A stretch of 64,000 bases of DNA from Bacillota bacterium (lineage in GTDB: Bacteria; Bacillota; Clostridia; Lachnospirales; Lachnospiraceae), in the NCBI GenBank assembly GCA_023415655.1, contig JAEZKD010000265.1, positions 1 through 64,000 of the forward strand, in the 5' to 3' direction. The notes below the pieces were generated by a model. It was not told where the DNA came from and did no database searches. It saw only the letters and a program-made list of their open reading frames with translations. Position numbers and translations under genes: made by a program. Numbering within the stretch: position 1 is the first letter of the stretch; each line of letters opens with the position of its first letter. Below are positions 8,877 to 17,290 of the stretch, one piece after another.

Positions 8877-10859
8877 TTATTCTTGAGCTTCGTCTTCTGG
8901 TATTGACCCATCATCGGTAGCATTTTGAATGGAACCATCCGATTCCCCTGGAATTGCTTGAGCATCACTATCGGTAAAAGGTTCTTCTTCTGGTTCGATT
9001 GGATTACCCTCTTCATCCAGTAATGGCTCTTCTTTCGCTTGAGGTAACTCTACACGATATTCAATATCACCCTCCGGAAAAATTCCAAGCGCTGGAAGAA
9101 TGTCTTTTAATATTTGGCTAGTCAAGGTGGTGGCTACCGTACTACTAGCTTTCTTTGCATCATCATGAATCTCATCCAACACAACATAGATTACAATCTC
9201 AGGATTATCTGCTGGGACAGCTCCAATAAAAGATACTACATATTTTTTTGCTGCACGTGGGAACTTTTGAGCAGTACCAGTCTTTCCACCTACTAGGTAC
9301 CCTTCCACCTTCGCTGGCTTTGCAGTACCCTGATCAACCGTAAGATAGAGAGCTTCCTTTAAGAATTCAGAAGTTTTTGCAGAAACTGTCTCATTTAGTA
9401 CAACAGGTTCTACTTCATCGACAACAACTCCTTTATCATTTACAATCTCCTTCACTACCGTAGGCTGATAATAGGTTCCACCGTTCACTAAGGAAGAGAA
9501 AGCTGCTACCATCTGAATCATAGTAACATTAAATGTCTGCCCAAAACTACTTGTTGCTAATTCTGTAACATTTAAAGAACCAGCATCCAAAAGGATTCCC
9601 TTTTCTTCCCCTGGAAGATCAATGCCTGTCTTTTTCCCTAAGGAAAAACGGTCCTGATAGATGCGAAAAGCATCCCTACCAAGCTCCTCACCCATGGTCA
9701 TCATCGCTGGATTACAGGATTTCATGAGACTCTGTGCAAGTGTTACTTGGCCATGCGTGTCGTTACATTTAATTCTCCAACCGCCTACATTCTTAAAGCC
9801 AGTACACATAAATGTTGTTGCTGGTGTTACCAAGTCTTCTTCCAATGCTGCAGCAACTGTCAAAGGTTTAAAGGTGGAACCAGGTTCATAAGTATCACTG
9901 ATGCAAAAATTACGCCAAATTTGGTTCAATGCCTTCAGTTTCTCATCTTCCGTCATTGAAGCAATCTCAACTTCAGTATAATACTTGGATAAATCAAATG
10001 GATCATTTAGATTAAAGCTATGACTATTTGCCATCGCATAGATTTCGCCATTGTTAGGATTGGCTACGATGACACCTACATTGTTTGCGCCTATCTCTTC
10101 CATGTACCTAGCAATGTGTTCTTCTACTAATTGTTGCACATAGATATCAATGGTAGAGATTATCGTGTTTCCATTGACTGCTTCTTTTACCGTACGAGTC
10201 AAATTAAGTTCTGAGTCATAATATCCATAGACACGACCATTCGTTCCATTGAGTGTCGAGTTATAGTATTGTTCCAGTCCCCAATTTCCAACATCACCTG
10301 CACTTGTATAGCCAATGACATGAGAAGCTAAGGAATCGTAAGGATAGGTTCTCTCATATTCCTCCTCAAACCAAACTCCTTTGATACTTTTACTTTCACT
10401 TTGTAAGGCTTCAAATTGACTAACCAAATCATATTCTTGCTTTTTTAACAAGATTACATAAGAGCTATCCGGTTTTTCTGTGAGTATTTTTCTTAACTCT
10501 GTTTCGTTTAAGGTAGTAAATACTTCACACAAGGCTGTTAGCGTTGGGGTAACATTATCTTCATCGGTCAATAATACCTTTGGATCAAGTATGACATTGT
10601 AAACTTTTTTACTAATTGCTAATGGTGTTTTGTTACGATCTAATATACTTCCTCGCTGATATGGAAGTGTAGAGCTAACATAGCTTTGTTGAGATAATAC
10701 TCTTTTCTCATATTTTTCCCCATCCGTATGATTCAGGTAAATCAATCTTCCGATGAGCACGCACATCAATAAAATAAAAATAACAAAAATAAATAAGAGT
10801 TTATGCTTCATAAATATGCGGAATTTTTTCGGTTCTTTTTTCTTCCCTTGTTTTCTCAT
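8877..10859 (-). CDS. ftsI: Class B penicillin-binding protein (FtsI/PBP2-like)
   Basis: Septal transpeptidase expected to work with the SEDS protein encoded downstream. Its 660 residues begin with a basic cytosolic tail and one membrane helix (about 20-42), then the PBP dimerisation domain and a transpeptidase domain with complete motifs: STFK (328-331), SCN (381-383) and KTGT (526-529). The C-terminus has no PASTA domain; it ends in a roughly 50-residue acidic tail rich in Glu, Asp and Pro that looks disordered. It is the first gene after the terminator at 10986-11043, so it probably has its own promoter. The tandem arrangement recalls pbpB-spoVD of Bacillus. Confidence 0.93.
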   Translation of the reverse strand: MRKQGKKKEPKKFRIFMKHKLLFIFVIFILLMCVLIGRLIYLNHTDGEKYEKRVLSQQSYVSSTLPYQRGSILDRNKTPLAISKKVYNVILDPKVLLTDEDNVTPTLTALCEVFTTLNETELRKILTEKPDSSYVILLKKQEYDLVSQFEALQSESKSIKGVWFEEEYERTYPYDSLASHVIGYTSAGDVGNWGLEQYYNSTLNGTNGRVYGYYDSELNLTRTVKEAVNGNTIISTIDIYVQQLVEEHIARYMEEIGANNVGVIVANPNNGEIYAMANSHSFNLNDPFDLSKYYTEVEIASMTEDEKLKALNQIWRNFCISDTYEPGSTFKPLTVAAALEEDLVTPATTFMCTGFKNVGGWRIKCNDTHGQVTLAQSLMKSCNPAMMTMGEELGRDAFRIYQDRFSLGKKTGIDLPGEEKGILLDAGSLNVTELATSSFGQTFNVTMIQMVAAFSSLVNGGTYYQPTVVKEIVNDKGVVVDEVEPVVLNETVSAKTSEFLKEALYLTVDQGTAKPAKVEGYLVGGKTGTAQKFPRAAKKYVVSFIGAVPADNPEIVIYVVLDEIHDDAKKASSTVATTLTSQILKDILPALGIFPEGDIEYRVELPQAKEEPLLDEEGNPIEPEEEPFTDSDAQAIPGESDGSIQNATDDGSIPEDEAQE

Positions 10860-10902
10860 GCTTTACTCCCCTATTTTACACAGCATCCATGCCGATTTAG
10901 TA

Positions 10903-10911
10903 ATTGTATCA
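10903..10911 (-). promoter_or_regulatory. Possible extended -10 promoter for the PBP-murD-ftsW-murA-ftsQ operon
   Basis: TGATACAAT on the minus strand (10911-10903) matches an extended -10 (TG-n-TATAAT type), but no clear -35 is seen. The position between the ftsL terminator and the PBP start fits a separate promoter. Confidence 0.3.
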
Positions 10912-10985
10912 TCTTAGTTCTTCATCCTTTGAAATTATTTTAATCGTTAAACGAAATCTGTATTTTTTAAGTGTTACTATCATCT

Positions 10986-11043
10986 GAAAAAAGCAAGAAG
11001 TATCCATCCATTATCAAATCGTGATGTTAGATATCTTCTTGCT
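10986..11043 (-). terminator. Intrinsic terminator after ftsL
   Basis: The arms AGCAAGAAG-ATATC and its complement (11043-11030 and 11004-10992) form a long stem that on the minus strand ends in six T (10991-10986). It lies 32 bp after the ftsL stop and splits the dcw cluster into mraZ-rsmH-ftsL and the PBP operon. Confidence 0.8.
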
Positions 11044-11074
11044 AAATATAATCTTTCATTGGTTTTCTTATATT

Positions 11075-11593
11075 CTAATTGTCAGCAGAAGGGATCGTTT
11101 CATATTGTCTGACATGGCCAGATTCGGTTCCTTCATAAGTAATTACATCATTCTTATTTGGGTAAACCATTCCGAGCTCACCTACTGCAATATTATAAAC
11201 CTCATTCAAATCTACTGGTTTGTTGATTGACAATTCCATCGCATCATTTTTATCGGTTAGCTCTGCTAACTGAGCTTCTAATGATGTAATCTGTTTCTCT
11301 TTTTGAATAACATCTGACTGCGCCTGTAAATAATTGAAACATACGTAAAGCGTCACTATCATTGCTGCTGACAACAATAACATCGACACAAAGTCAATAC
11401 CTCTTCCAACATGTGGTTGACGGCTTGGTCTTGTCTTAGGGTTTTGATCCACACTTCTTTCAGGACGTGGGACAACCTGTGGCTGTCTACGATAACGATC
11501 ATAATCCCTTTGTGGTGCAGCATTCAACTGGCGTGCGGTATTTCCTGAAATGTATGAGGTTTGATTTAATTTTCGTCTTTGATTCGCATCCAT
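11075..11593 (-). CDS. ftsL: FtsL-like septum formation protein
   Basis: Small bitopic divisome protein that forms a coiled-coil complex with DivIC and FtsQ/DivIB. Its 172 residues comprise a polar, Arg/Pro/Gln-rich cytosolic part (1-65, longer than usual), one membrane helix (about 67-89), a Leu/Gln-rich coiled coil (about 90-122) and a short external tail. FtsL sequences are hardly conserved, so the call depends on topology and on the diagnostic position between rsmH and a PBP gene. ATG at 11593 has GGGAG 5 nt upstream. It is 21 bp from rsmH and followed by a strong terminator. Confidence 0.88.
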   Translation of the reverse strand: MDANQRRKLNQTSYISGNTARQLNAAPQRDYDRYRRQPQVVPRPERSVDQNPKTRPSRQPHVGRGIDFVSMLLLSAAMIVTLYVCFNYLQAQSDVIQKEKQITSLEAQLAELTDKNDAMELSINKPVDLNEVYNIAVGELGMVYPNKNDVITYEGTESGHVRQYETIPSADN

Positions 11594-11614
11594 GCAGACT
11601 CCCTCTCTTTCCTA

Positions 11615-12556
11615 CTAATCTGTTTTCTTTTCAAAAACTCGAAGTTTAGCGCTTTTTGATCTTGAGTTCAGTTCCATTTCTTCTTCCGATGGTAAAATAG
11701 GTTTTCTTGATATATGAATTCCCTGTGATTTTTTACCACAGACACAAACTGGGAAGTTCGGTGGGCATACACAAGGATTTTCATGCTTCTTAAAAGCAAC
11801 TTTCACCATTCTGTCTTCCAAGGAGTGGAATGTAATAATACAAAGCCTTCCTCCTTCGTTTAATAACTCAATCATGTCGTCCAGTGTATCGTTTAAGACA
11901 TCCAACTCTTTGTTTAACTCAATTCTTATTGCTTGGAAAGTTTTTTTTGCGGGATGACCGGTCGCCATTCGTATCTTCATTGGAATCGCAGCCTTGATTG
12001 CTTCCGTAAGTTCATAGGTTGTTTCAATTGGTTTTTCACTTCGTACACGTACGATGTGCTTTGCTATATTTTTTGCAAACTTATCTTCTCCGTAGTCACG
12101 GATAATTCGATAAAGTTCTTGTTCACTATAATCATTAACAATATCCTTTGCAGTCATTAAATTGCGATTGTCCATTCTCATATCCAAAGGAGCATCCTCT
12201 TTGTAAGAGAAACCTCGTTCTACTGTATCCAGTTGATAGGACGATACCCCAAGATCTAGCAGAATCCCGTCTACTTTATCTATATTAAGATCCTTTAGTA
12301 CCTTTTTCATATCGCAGTAATTACTGCGGACAATGGTAAGTTTGTCCTTAAATTCTAAGAGACGTTCACTAGCAGCTTTGATTGCATCTTCATCCTGATC
12401 AATACCAATGTACCTTCCCTTTGGACCGAGGCGCTTTAATACTTCATAAGCATGTCCACCGCCACCGAGCGTTCCATCTACGTAAATCCCGTCTTCTTTA
12501 ATCTTTAGATTCTCAATTGTTTCATTTAAAAGTACTGAAATGTGTTTAAATTCCAT
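11615..12556 (-). CDS. rsmH: 16S rRNA (cytosine-1402-N4)-methyltransferase RsmH
   Basis: SAM-dependent enzyme (old name MraW) that methylates N4 of C1402 in the decoding centre of 16S rRNA. The 313 residues include the N-terminal [13 protein letters not shown] signature, the SAM-binding loop [10 protein letters not shown] (about 27-36), and [14 protein letters not shown] plus [16 protein letters not shown] motifs that are specific to this family. The helical substrate domain (about 105-210) and C-terminal IISRKPI-like region are intact. It lies 23 bp after mraZ, the arrangement found in nearly all bacteria with a dcw cluster. Confidence 0.98.
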   Translation of the reverse strand: MEFKHISVLLNETIENLKIKEDGIYVDGTLGGGGHAYEVLKRLGPKGRYIGIDQDEDAIKAASERLLEFKDKLTIVRSNYCDMKKVLKDLNIDKVDGILLDLGVSSYQLDTVERGFSYKEDAPLDMRMDNRNLMTAKDIVNDYSEQELYRIIRDYGEDKFAKNIAKHIVRVRSEKPIETTYELTEAIKAAIPMKIRMATGHPAKKTFQAIRIELNKELDVLNDTLDDMIELLNEGGRLCIITFHSLEDRMVKVAFKKHENPCVCPPNFPVCVCGKKSQGIHISRKPILPSEEEMELNSRSKSAKLRVFEKKTD

Positions 12557-12579
12557 CCTATTTCCCTTCCTGTTGTATA

Positions 12580-13005
12580 TTAAAAGCTAAGTCCAAATTC
12601 CGACATATGTTCTGCGATATCGTCCATATTATCGTAGCTATTGCTTTCCCAACGTTCTTTACTCCATATTTCTATCTTTGATAGCACTCCTACAAACACA
12701 ATATCCTTATCCAAACCTGCTTGATTTCTCAAATTATTCGGTATTAATATTCTGCCCTGCTTGTCCACTTCACACTCACAAGCTCCTGCCATAAAGTAAC
12801 GCTGCAATTGTCTTGCTTCTTTATTGCCCGGAAGGTTTTTAAGTTCTGTTACAAAGTGCTCCCATTCCTCATTAGGATATACAAACAAGCAGCCATCCAA
12901 ACCTAGAGTAACAACAAAATGTTCACCGAGAGCATCACGAAATTTAGAAGGGACGATAATTCTACCCTTCGCATCAATCGTATGATTGTATTCTCCCATA
13001 AACAT
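12580..13005 (-). CDS. mraZ: Transcriptional regulator MraZ
   Basis: DNA-binding regulator of the dcw operon that forms a ring of subunits, each with two AbrB-like half domains. Both halves are visible: [20 protein letters not shown] near the start and [17 protein letters not shown] at about 75-92. The start chosen is ATG at 13005 (MFMGEY, 141 aa) because AGGTG lies 6-7 nt upstream and families start this way; a longer frame from GTG at 13014 would overlap the RBS. The upstream leader carries five 10-bp repeats that match known MraZ target sites, so autoregulation is likely. Confidence 0.97.
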   Translation of the reverse strand: MFMGEYNHTIDAKGRIIVPSKFRDALGEHFVVTLGLDGCLFVYPNEEWEHFVTELKNLPGNKEARQLQRYFMAGACECEVDKQGRILIPNNLRNQAGLDKDIVFVGVLSKIEIWSKERWESNSYDNMDDIAEHMSEFGLSF

Positions 13006-13025
13006 ATGTATCACCTACCGTTTTT

Positions 13026-13075
13026 CGCCCCACTTGGCTCCACTTTGAACTACTTTTCACCACTTTCCACCACTT
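13026..13075 (-). promoter_or_regulatory. MraZ operator: five 10-bp direct repeats
   Basis: On the minus strand five units with exactly 10-bp spacing read AAGTGGTGGA, AAGTGGTGAA, AAGTAGTTCA, AAGTGGAGCC and AAGTGGGGCG. Four of five have GTGG; the middle one has GTAG. MraZ is known to bind tandem GTGG-containing repeats spaced by one helical turn in front of mraZ. The array starts just after the predicted transcription start, so bound MraZ would block initiation or early elongation. Confidence 0.85.
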
Positions 13076-13083
13076 ATGTCTCC

Positions 13084-13112
13084 ATTTTACTCCACAATGA
13101 AGTAAAAATCAA
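13084..13112 (-). promoter_or_regulatory. Sigma-A type promoter of the mraZ operon
   Basis: On the minus strand there is a -35 TTGATT at 13112-13107, a 17-nt spacer and a -10 TAAAAT at 13089-13084. The expected start near 13077 is next to the MraZ repeats. The promoter sits right after the terminator of the preceding operon. Confidence 0.65.
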
Positions 13113-13119
13113 GTTTTAT

Positions 13120-13182
13120 TATAAAAAAAAATGCCCATTATATCTCAACTTTTCAATGTAAAAAGTGAGTATAATAGGCATT
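13120..13182 (-). terminator. Intrinsic terminator downstream of lgt
   Basis: A long stem between 13130-13152 and 13160-13182 (AATGCC...GGCATT) is followed on the minus strand by a run of nine T. It starts 18 bp after the lgt stop and ends the long def-to-lgt operon. Confidence 0.85.
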
Positions 13183-13199
13183 ACGAAACAACAACAATT

Positions 13200-14120
13200 T
13201 TATCTATGTTTTTTTAAATGATAACGTTTCCAAATAATAAATATAAGACTAGTTATTACAAGCAAAGCTGATAACATCTGGGACACTGGCATCGGAGAAC
13301 CCCAAAGAAAAAGTTGATCCGTACGGAGCCCTTCAATCCAAAATCTTCCAATACCATACCCTGCCAGATAAAGACTTAAAACTTCTCCATCAAACCTTTT
13401 ATGCTTGCTATAAAGTATTAACCCAATCAATAAAAGAAGATTCCAAACCGATTCATACAAAAAGGTTGGGTGTACCGAGATATATTCCACTCCCTCAATC
13501 ATTTGAGTATTGTTACGTATCTCTAAGATGGCTTCTAAGGCTTCTGGACGTGAGGAATATTTGGAGTATAACCGATCAAGAGAACTGGTATAATCTCCTC
13601 CAACATGTTTTAAGTTTAACTGCATAGAAAATAGTCCGTCATAAAACTTGCCAAAGGCTTCCCGATTCATAAAGTTTCCCCATCTACCAATTACTTGACC
13701 TATTAAAAGGCCTAGCACTCCTGTATCAGCTAAAACTCCAAAGGAAATTTTCTTAATTTTACAGTACACAATTCCAGTGATTACAGCTGCAATGACACCA
13801 CCATAGATGGCAAGTCCACCAGTACGTAGATTTAGAATGCTGAGTAAATCGCCTTTAAACTCATCCCACGTAAATATGACGTAATATAGTCTTGCACCAA
13901 TCACTGCAAATAAAATTCCATACAAAGCAAAATCCCAATATATATCAGGATTTTGTCCAGTTCTTTTCGCTTGCCATTGAGCAAGTAAGACACCACATAC
14001 CATTCCTAGAGCAATGATGATTCCATAATAAGCGATATCGATACCAAATACCGATATACCACTACCTAGATTATGAAATTCAATCCCTAGATTTCGAAAC
14101 AGAATATCCGATTTCTCCAT
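13200..14120 (-). CDS. lgt: Phosphatidylglycerol--prolipoprotein diacylglyceryl transferase Lgt
   Basis: Integral membrane enzyme that adds diacylglycerol to the lipobox cysteine of prolipoproteins. The 306 residues contain about seven hydrophobic segments and the Lgt signature GRWGNFMNREAFG at 145-157. In the motif that holds the important histidine of the E. coli enzyme (GGMSFHGG) this protein has Tyr106 (GGLAIYGG). Also seen are the C-terminal HPTFLYESVWN and GRFWIEGLRTDQL motifs. It ends the def-to-lgt operon, 17 bp after ychF, and a terminator follows. Confidence 0.96.
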   Translation of the reverse strand: MEKSDILFRNLGIEFHNLGSGISVFGIDIAYYGIIIALGMVCGVLLAQWQAKRTGQNPDIYWDFALYGILFAVIGARLYYVIFTWDEFKGDLLSILNLRTGGLAIYGGVIAAVITGIVYCKIKKISFGVLADTGVLGLLIGQVIGRWGNFMNREAFGKFYDGLFSMQLNLKHVGGDYTSSLDRLYSKYSSRPEALEAILEIRNNTQMIEGVEYISVHPTFLYESVWNLLLLIGLILYSKHKRFDGEVLSLYLAGYGIGRFWIEGLRTDQLFLWGSPMPVSQMLSALLVITSLIFIIWKRYHLKKHR

Positions 14121-14137
14121 TCATACCCCACTTTCTA

Positions 14138-15235
14138 TTATACATTAAAGCGGAAAAGAACAACATCGCCATCTTGAACCACATATTCTTTGCCCTCGGA
14201 TCGAACTAAACCTTTCTCCTTTGCAGCATTGTAACTTCCACACTCTACTAAGTTCTGATAGCTTACGATTTCAGCACGAATGAATCCACGTTCAAAATCA
14301 GTATGAATTTTGCCAGCAGCTTGAGGCGCTTTCATCCCACGAGTAATCGTCCAAGCTCTTGTTTCCATAGGACCAGCCGTTAAGTAACTAATTAATCCAA
14401 GCAAATGATAGCTGGCACGGATTAGTTTTTCTAGACCAGATTCTTCAATTCCAAGGTCATCTAAGAATTCCTTTTTTTCTTCATCATCTAGTTCTGCAAT
14501 TTCTTGTTCAATCTGTGCACAGATTACAAAAACTTCACTTCCCTCTGTGGCAGCTAACTCTCTTACACTTGCAACAAAGGCATTGTCAGCAGCATCGTTG
14601 CTTAATTCCTCTTCACGAACATTCGCAGCATAAATTACTGGTTTGCTTGTCAAAAGGTTCATTGCAGATAACATTTCTTGTTCTTCTTCGTCATCGGTCG
14701 TAAACTGCTTCGCAGGCTTACCATCTTCTAACAATTGTTTTACTCTTGCTAAAAGATCTGCTTCCTTTGCAAGAGCTTTATCATTCTTAGCCCCTTTGAT
14801 TACTCTACTTAATCTACGTTCAATTACTTCAATATCACTAAAAATCAATTCAAGATTGATTGTTTCGATATCACGTAATGGATTTACACTTCCATCCACA
14901 TGGATGATATTTGAATCCTCAAAGCAACGTACAACATGTACAATCGCATCCACTTCTCGAATGTTAGCTAAGAACTGGTTACCAAGACCTTCTCCCTTGC
15001 TAGCACCTTTTACGAGACCAGCAATATCTACAAACTCAATTGCCGCAGGAATGATTCGTTCCGAATGATAAATATCAGATAACACTTTTAATCTAGCATC
15101 TGGGACAGGAACGATACCAACATTAGGGTCAATTGTACAGAATGGATAATTTGCTGATTCTGCTCCTGCTTTTGTTAATGCATTGAATAGCGTGCTCTTT
15201 CCTACATTTGGCAATCCGACAATACCTAGTTTCAT
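14138..15235 (-). CDS. ychF: Redox/stress-related P-loop ATPase YchF
   Basis: Member of the Obg-related TRAFAC family that prefers ATP over GTP, binds ribosomes and is linked to stress responses. The 365-residue length is standard. Visible are P-loop GLPNVGKST (7-15), the G3 motif [17 protein letters not shown] (about 69-85), an inserted helical coiled-coil domain (about 125-200) and the C-terminal TGS-like domain ([18 protein letters not shown] region). It lies 42 bp after thiN and 17 bp before lgt; this linkage is not in Bacillus but the spacing suggests co-transcription. Confidence 0.96.
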   Translation of the reverse strand: MKLGIVGLPNVGKSTLFNALTKAGAESANYPFCTIDPNVGIVPVPDARLKVLSDIYHSERIIPAAIEFVDIAGLVKGASKGEGLGNQFLANIREVDAIVHVVRCFEDSNIIHVDGSVNPLRDIETINLELIFSDIEVIERRLSRVIKGAKNDKALAKEADLLARVKQLLEDGKPAKQFTTDDEEEQEMLSAMNLLTSKPVIYAANVREEELSNDAADNAFVASVRELAATEGSEVFVICAQIEQEIAELDDEEKKEFLDDLGIEESGLEKLIRASYHLLGLISYLTAGPMETRAWTITRGMKAPQAAGKIHTDFERGFIRAEIVSYQNLVECGSYNAAKEKGLVRSEGKEYVVQDGDVVLFRFNV

Positions 15236-15277
15236 TTTTTATTACCTTAACCTTTCTTTTGTTCACATTTCTAATCC

Positions 15278-15928
15278 TTAGTCATGTGCTTCTATCATAA
15301 TTAAGATACCTTTTTCAAAGGTTATCTCACATATTTCCTCCACTGCTACATTACTGATTCCTATGCTTCTACCAGGCTTTAATGTATATTTATCAAGAGG
15401 ATATAAAAAGCCTTTCAACGATAACCCTTCCACTTGCTCCATAAAAGGAAGAAAGGAAATGTAGTTTGCTGAAAGCTTTGATTTTTCTATCGTTATTGAG
15501 TGATTCAATAAACGTATGATATTCTGTTCATCGACTAGCACTCCTTGTATCTGATGTTGCAATAGACGATACAGCATATGAAGATTCGCCATCGTATGGT
15601 CAAATCTCCCCCCCATTGCACCAAGGAAAACTACTTCATCATATCCCAAATCAATACAATAGTCAACAGCAGATTCCGTATCCGTTTCATCCTTGATCGG
15701 AACTAGCTGTATCTTTTTCGTTCTCTCCTTCTCCTGGTACTTAGCAACAAGTTCAGATGATGCAGTATCAAAATCACCCACAATTACATCAGGAAGAAGA
15801 TTTAGTAAATCTACATACTTTAATCCATTGTCAACTGCAATCAAACAATCATAGGATTGATTTTTAATATAGTGTTTCGCAAACTCTAAGTTTAATGCTC
15901 CACCCGCAAGTATCAAAGCTCGTTTCAT
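15278..15928 (-). CDS. thiN: Thiamine pyrophosphokinase
   Basis: Transfers pyrophosphate from ATP to thiamine to give the cofactor thiamine diphosphate. The 216-residue protein shows family motifs AVDNGLKYV (about 32-40), PDVIVGDFDTAS (about 46-57), KDETDTESAVDYC (about 79-91) and FLGAMGGRFDHTMANLHML (about 99-117). A small beta domain follows. Its place at the end of the rpe side of the prkC operon matches Bacillus yloS/thiN. Start ATG at 15928 follows the PilZ gene by 22 bp. Confidence 0.95.
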   Translation of the reverse strand: MKRALILAGGALNLEFAKHYIKNQSYDCLIAVDNGLKYVDLLNLLPDVIVGDFDTASSELVAKYQEKERTKKIQLVPIKDETDTESAVDYCIDLGYDEVVFLGAMGGRFDHTMANLHMLYRLLQHQIQGVLVDEQNIIRLLNHSITIEKSKLSANYISFLPFMEQVEGLSLKGFLYPLDKYTLKPGRSIGISNVAVEEICEITFEKGILIMIEAHD

Positions 15929-15950
15929 CTACCAAAGTAACCCCTCTCTA

Positions 15951-16628
15951 TTAGCGATCGATTCGATCTCTTGCTTTTTTAAGCTCACGCCGCTGCATTT
16001 CATATATATATTTTGTTAACGTTTTGCTCGTTTCTTTAAAACGACAGCCGTAATAATATCGGAAGTTACCATGTCTAGCTTCAAAAAAGCGAACGACGAT
16101 TGCCTCACACTTAACTTCACCATATTCAGTACTAAATTGAAAGAAAACTTCACTGTCAAGGTCGATTAATTCATCGCTATAAAATCCAACCCCGACCTCA
16201 CTAATATCACGAAGCATTGCAATGCAACTTTTTAAACGAAAGCAATCCGTAATTTCCAAAGGATTTCCTTCTTCCATAATCTTGTACTGTAGATCTATTG
16301 GTTGATTAATCAAAACTCGATATGCATTTCTTCGATTATAGGATTCTCCTCGTTCTAGTGACATCAGACAATGAAACTGTTCTCCATCTAACTCAATCAT
16401 GCCACCCTTTACATTGCTCCATTTCCACATACGGTCTTCTTTGCGATACACAAGATCTATCACATCCGTATCCAAAAATTGAAATACCCGTTTTGAGCTA
16501 GCAATTAAGCTAATGCATATTCGACCTTCACTTGCTTCTTCAATTTTACTAACTACCCGATAATTATAACCATCTCGCTCAATGAGTATCTCGATTGGTT
16601 TACCGACTTTCGTTTCCCCCAGGAACAT
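15951..16628 (-). CDS. PilZ-domain c-di-GMP receptor (YcgR/YpfA-like)
   Basis: Two-domain protein with an N-terminal YcgR-like flagellar-brake domain (about 1-95) and a C-terminal PilZ domain (about 100-215). The c-di-GMP binding elements are present: the arginine motif RRNAYR (about 98-103) and DISEVGVG (about 142-149), matching (D/N)xSxxG. Such proteins slow flagella or change surface behaviour when c-di-GMP rises; the target here is unknown. The start is set at ATG 16628, with AAGGAGG at 9 nt; TTG at 16634 is too close. The gene overlaps the end of rpe by 29 nt, so the two are coupled. It is an extra gene compared with the Bacillus rpe-thiN pair. Confidence 0.9.
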   Translation of the reverse strand: MFLGETKVGKPIEILIERDGYNYRVVSKIEEASEGRICISLIASSKRVFQFLDTDVIDLVYRKEDRMWKWSNVKGGMIELDGEQFHCLMSLERGESYNRRNAYRVLINQPIDLQYKIMEEGNPLEITDCFRLKSCIAMLRDISEVGVGFYSDELIDLDSEVFFQFSTEYGEVKCEAIVVRFFEARHGNFRYYYGCRFKETSKTLTKYIYEMQRRELKKARDRIDR

Positions 16629-17277
16629 AAGCAAAAACCTCCTTAAATGCTATGACATTCTTTTCAATATCACCTTTAAAAATAGAAGTTCCCGCAACGA
16701 TTACATTTGCTCCAGCTTTGATGATTTCAGCCACATTCTCTTGCGTCACACCACCATCAACTTCAATATCAATCGAAAGTCCAGCACGTGTTACCATTTC
16801 CTTTAGCTGTTTTAATTTTTCGATAGTTGACGGAATAAACTTTTGCCCCCCAAATCCTGGATTAACCGACATTATTAATACCATAGACACTTCTGGCAGA
16901 ATGTATTCTAACGCCTGTAACGGTGTTGCTGGATTAAGAGCAACCGCAGCCTTTAATCCACGTTCTTTAATTGCCATAATCGTACGATTTAAATGCTTGC
17001 AGCTTTCTACATGGACGCAGATAATGTCTGCACCTGCATCTGCAAAGGCATCCACATAACGAATTGGTTCTTCTATCATGAGATGAACATCAAAAGTTAA
17101 ATTGGTAACTTTTCTAAGAGCAGCTATCACTGGCATACCAAATGAAATACTAGGCACAAAGCTCCCATCCATTACATCCAGATGGAGATACTCTGCACCA
17201 GCCTTTTCGACCTGTTGAATTTGTGTTTTTAAATCTGCAAAATCTGCCGCTAATATTGAAGGTGATAATTTGTACAT
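16600..17277 (-). CDS. rpe: Ribulose-phosphate 3-epimerase
   Basis: Interconverts ribulose 5-phosphate and xylulose 5-phosphate in the pentose phosphate pathway. The 225-residue TIM barrel has the classical motifs SPSILAADFA (5-14), LHLDVMDGSFVPSISFG (about 32-48, with metal-binding His and Asp), VHLMIEEP (about 65-72), MSVNPGFGGQKFI (about 135-147) and EVDGGV (about 172-177). It lies 13 bp after rsgA, and its 3' end overlaps the PilZ gene. The order rsgA-rpe is the same as in Bacillus. Confidence 0.98.
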   Translation of the reverse strand: MYKLSPSILAADFADLKTQIQQVEKAGAEYLHLDVMDGSFVPSISFGMPVIAALRKVTNLTFDVHLMIEEPIRYVDAFADAGADIICVHVESCKHLNRTIMAIKERGLKAAVALNPATPLQALEYILPEVSMVLIMSVNPGFGGQKFIPSTIEKLKQLKEMVTRAGLSIDIEVDGGVTQENVAEIIKAGANVIVAGTSIFKGDIEKNVIAFKEVFAYVPGGNESR

Positions 17278-17290
17278 AAACTCCCGCTTT

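Noticed and set aside
14643..15068. 141-codon plus-strand frame in ychF
   Set aside because: Antisense shadow of a conserved gene; Ser/Thr-rich with no recognisable domain.
16628..16634. Start of the PilZ gene at TTG 16634
   Set aside because: Only 3 nt from AAGGAGG, while ATG 16628 is at 9 nt.
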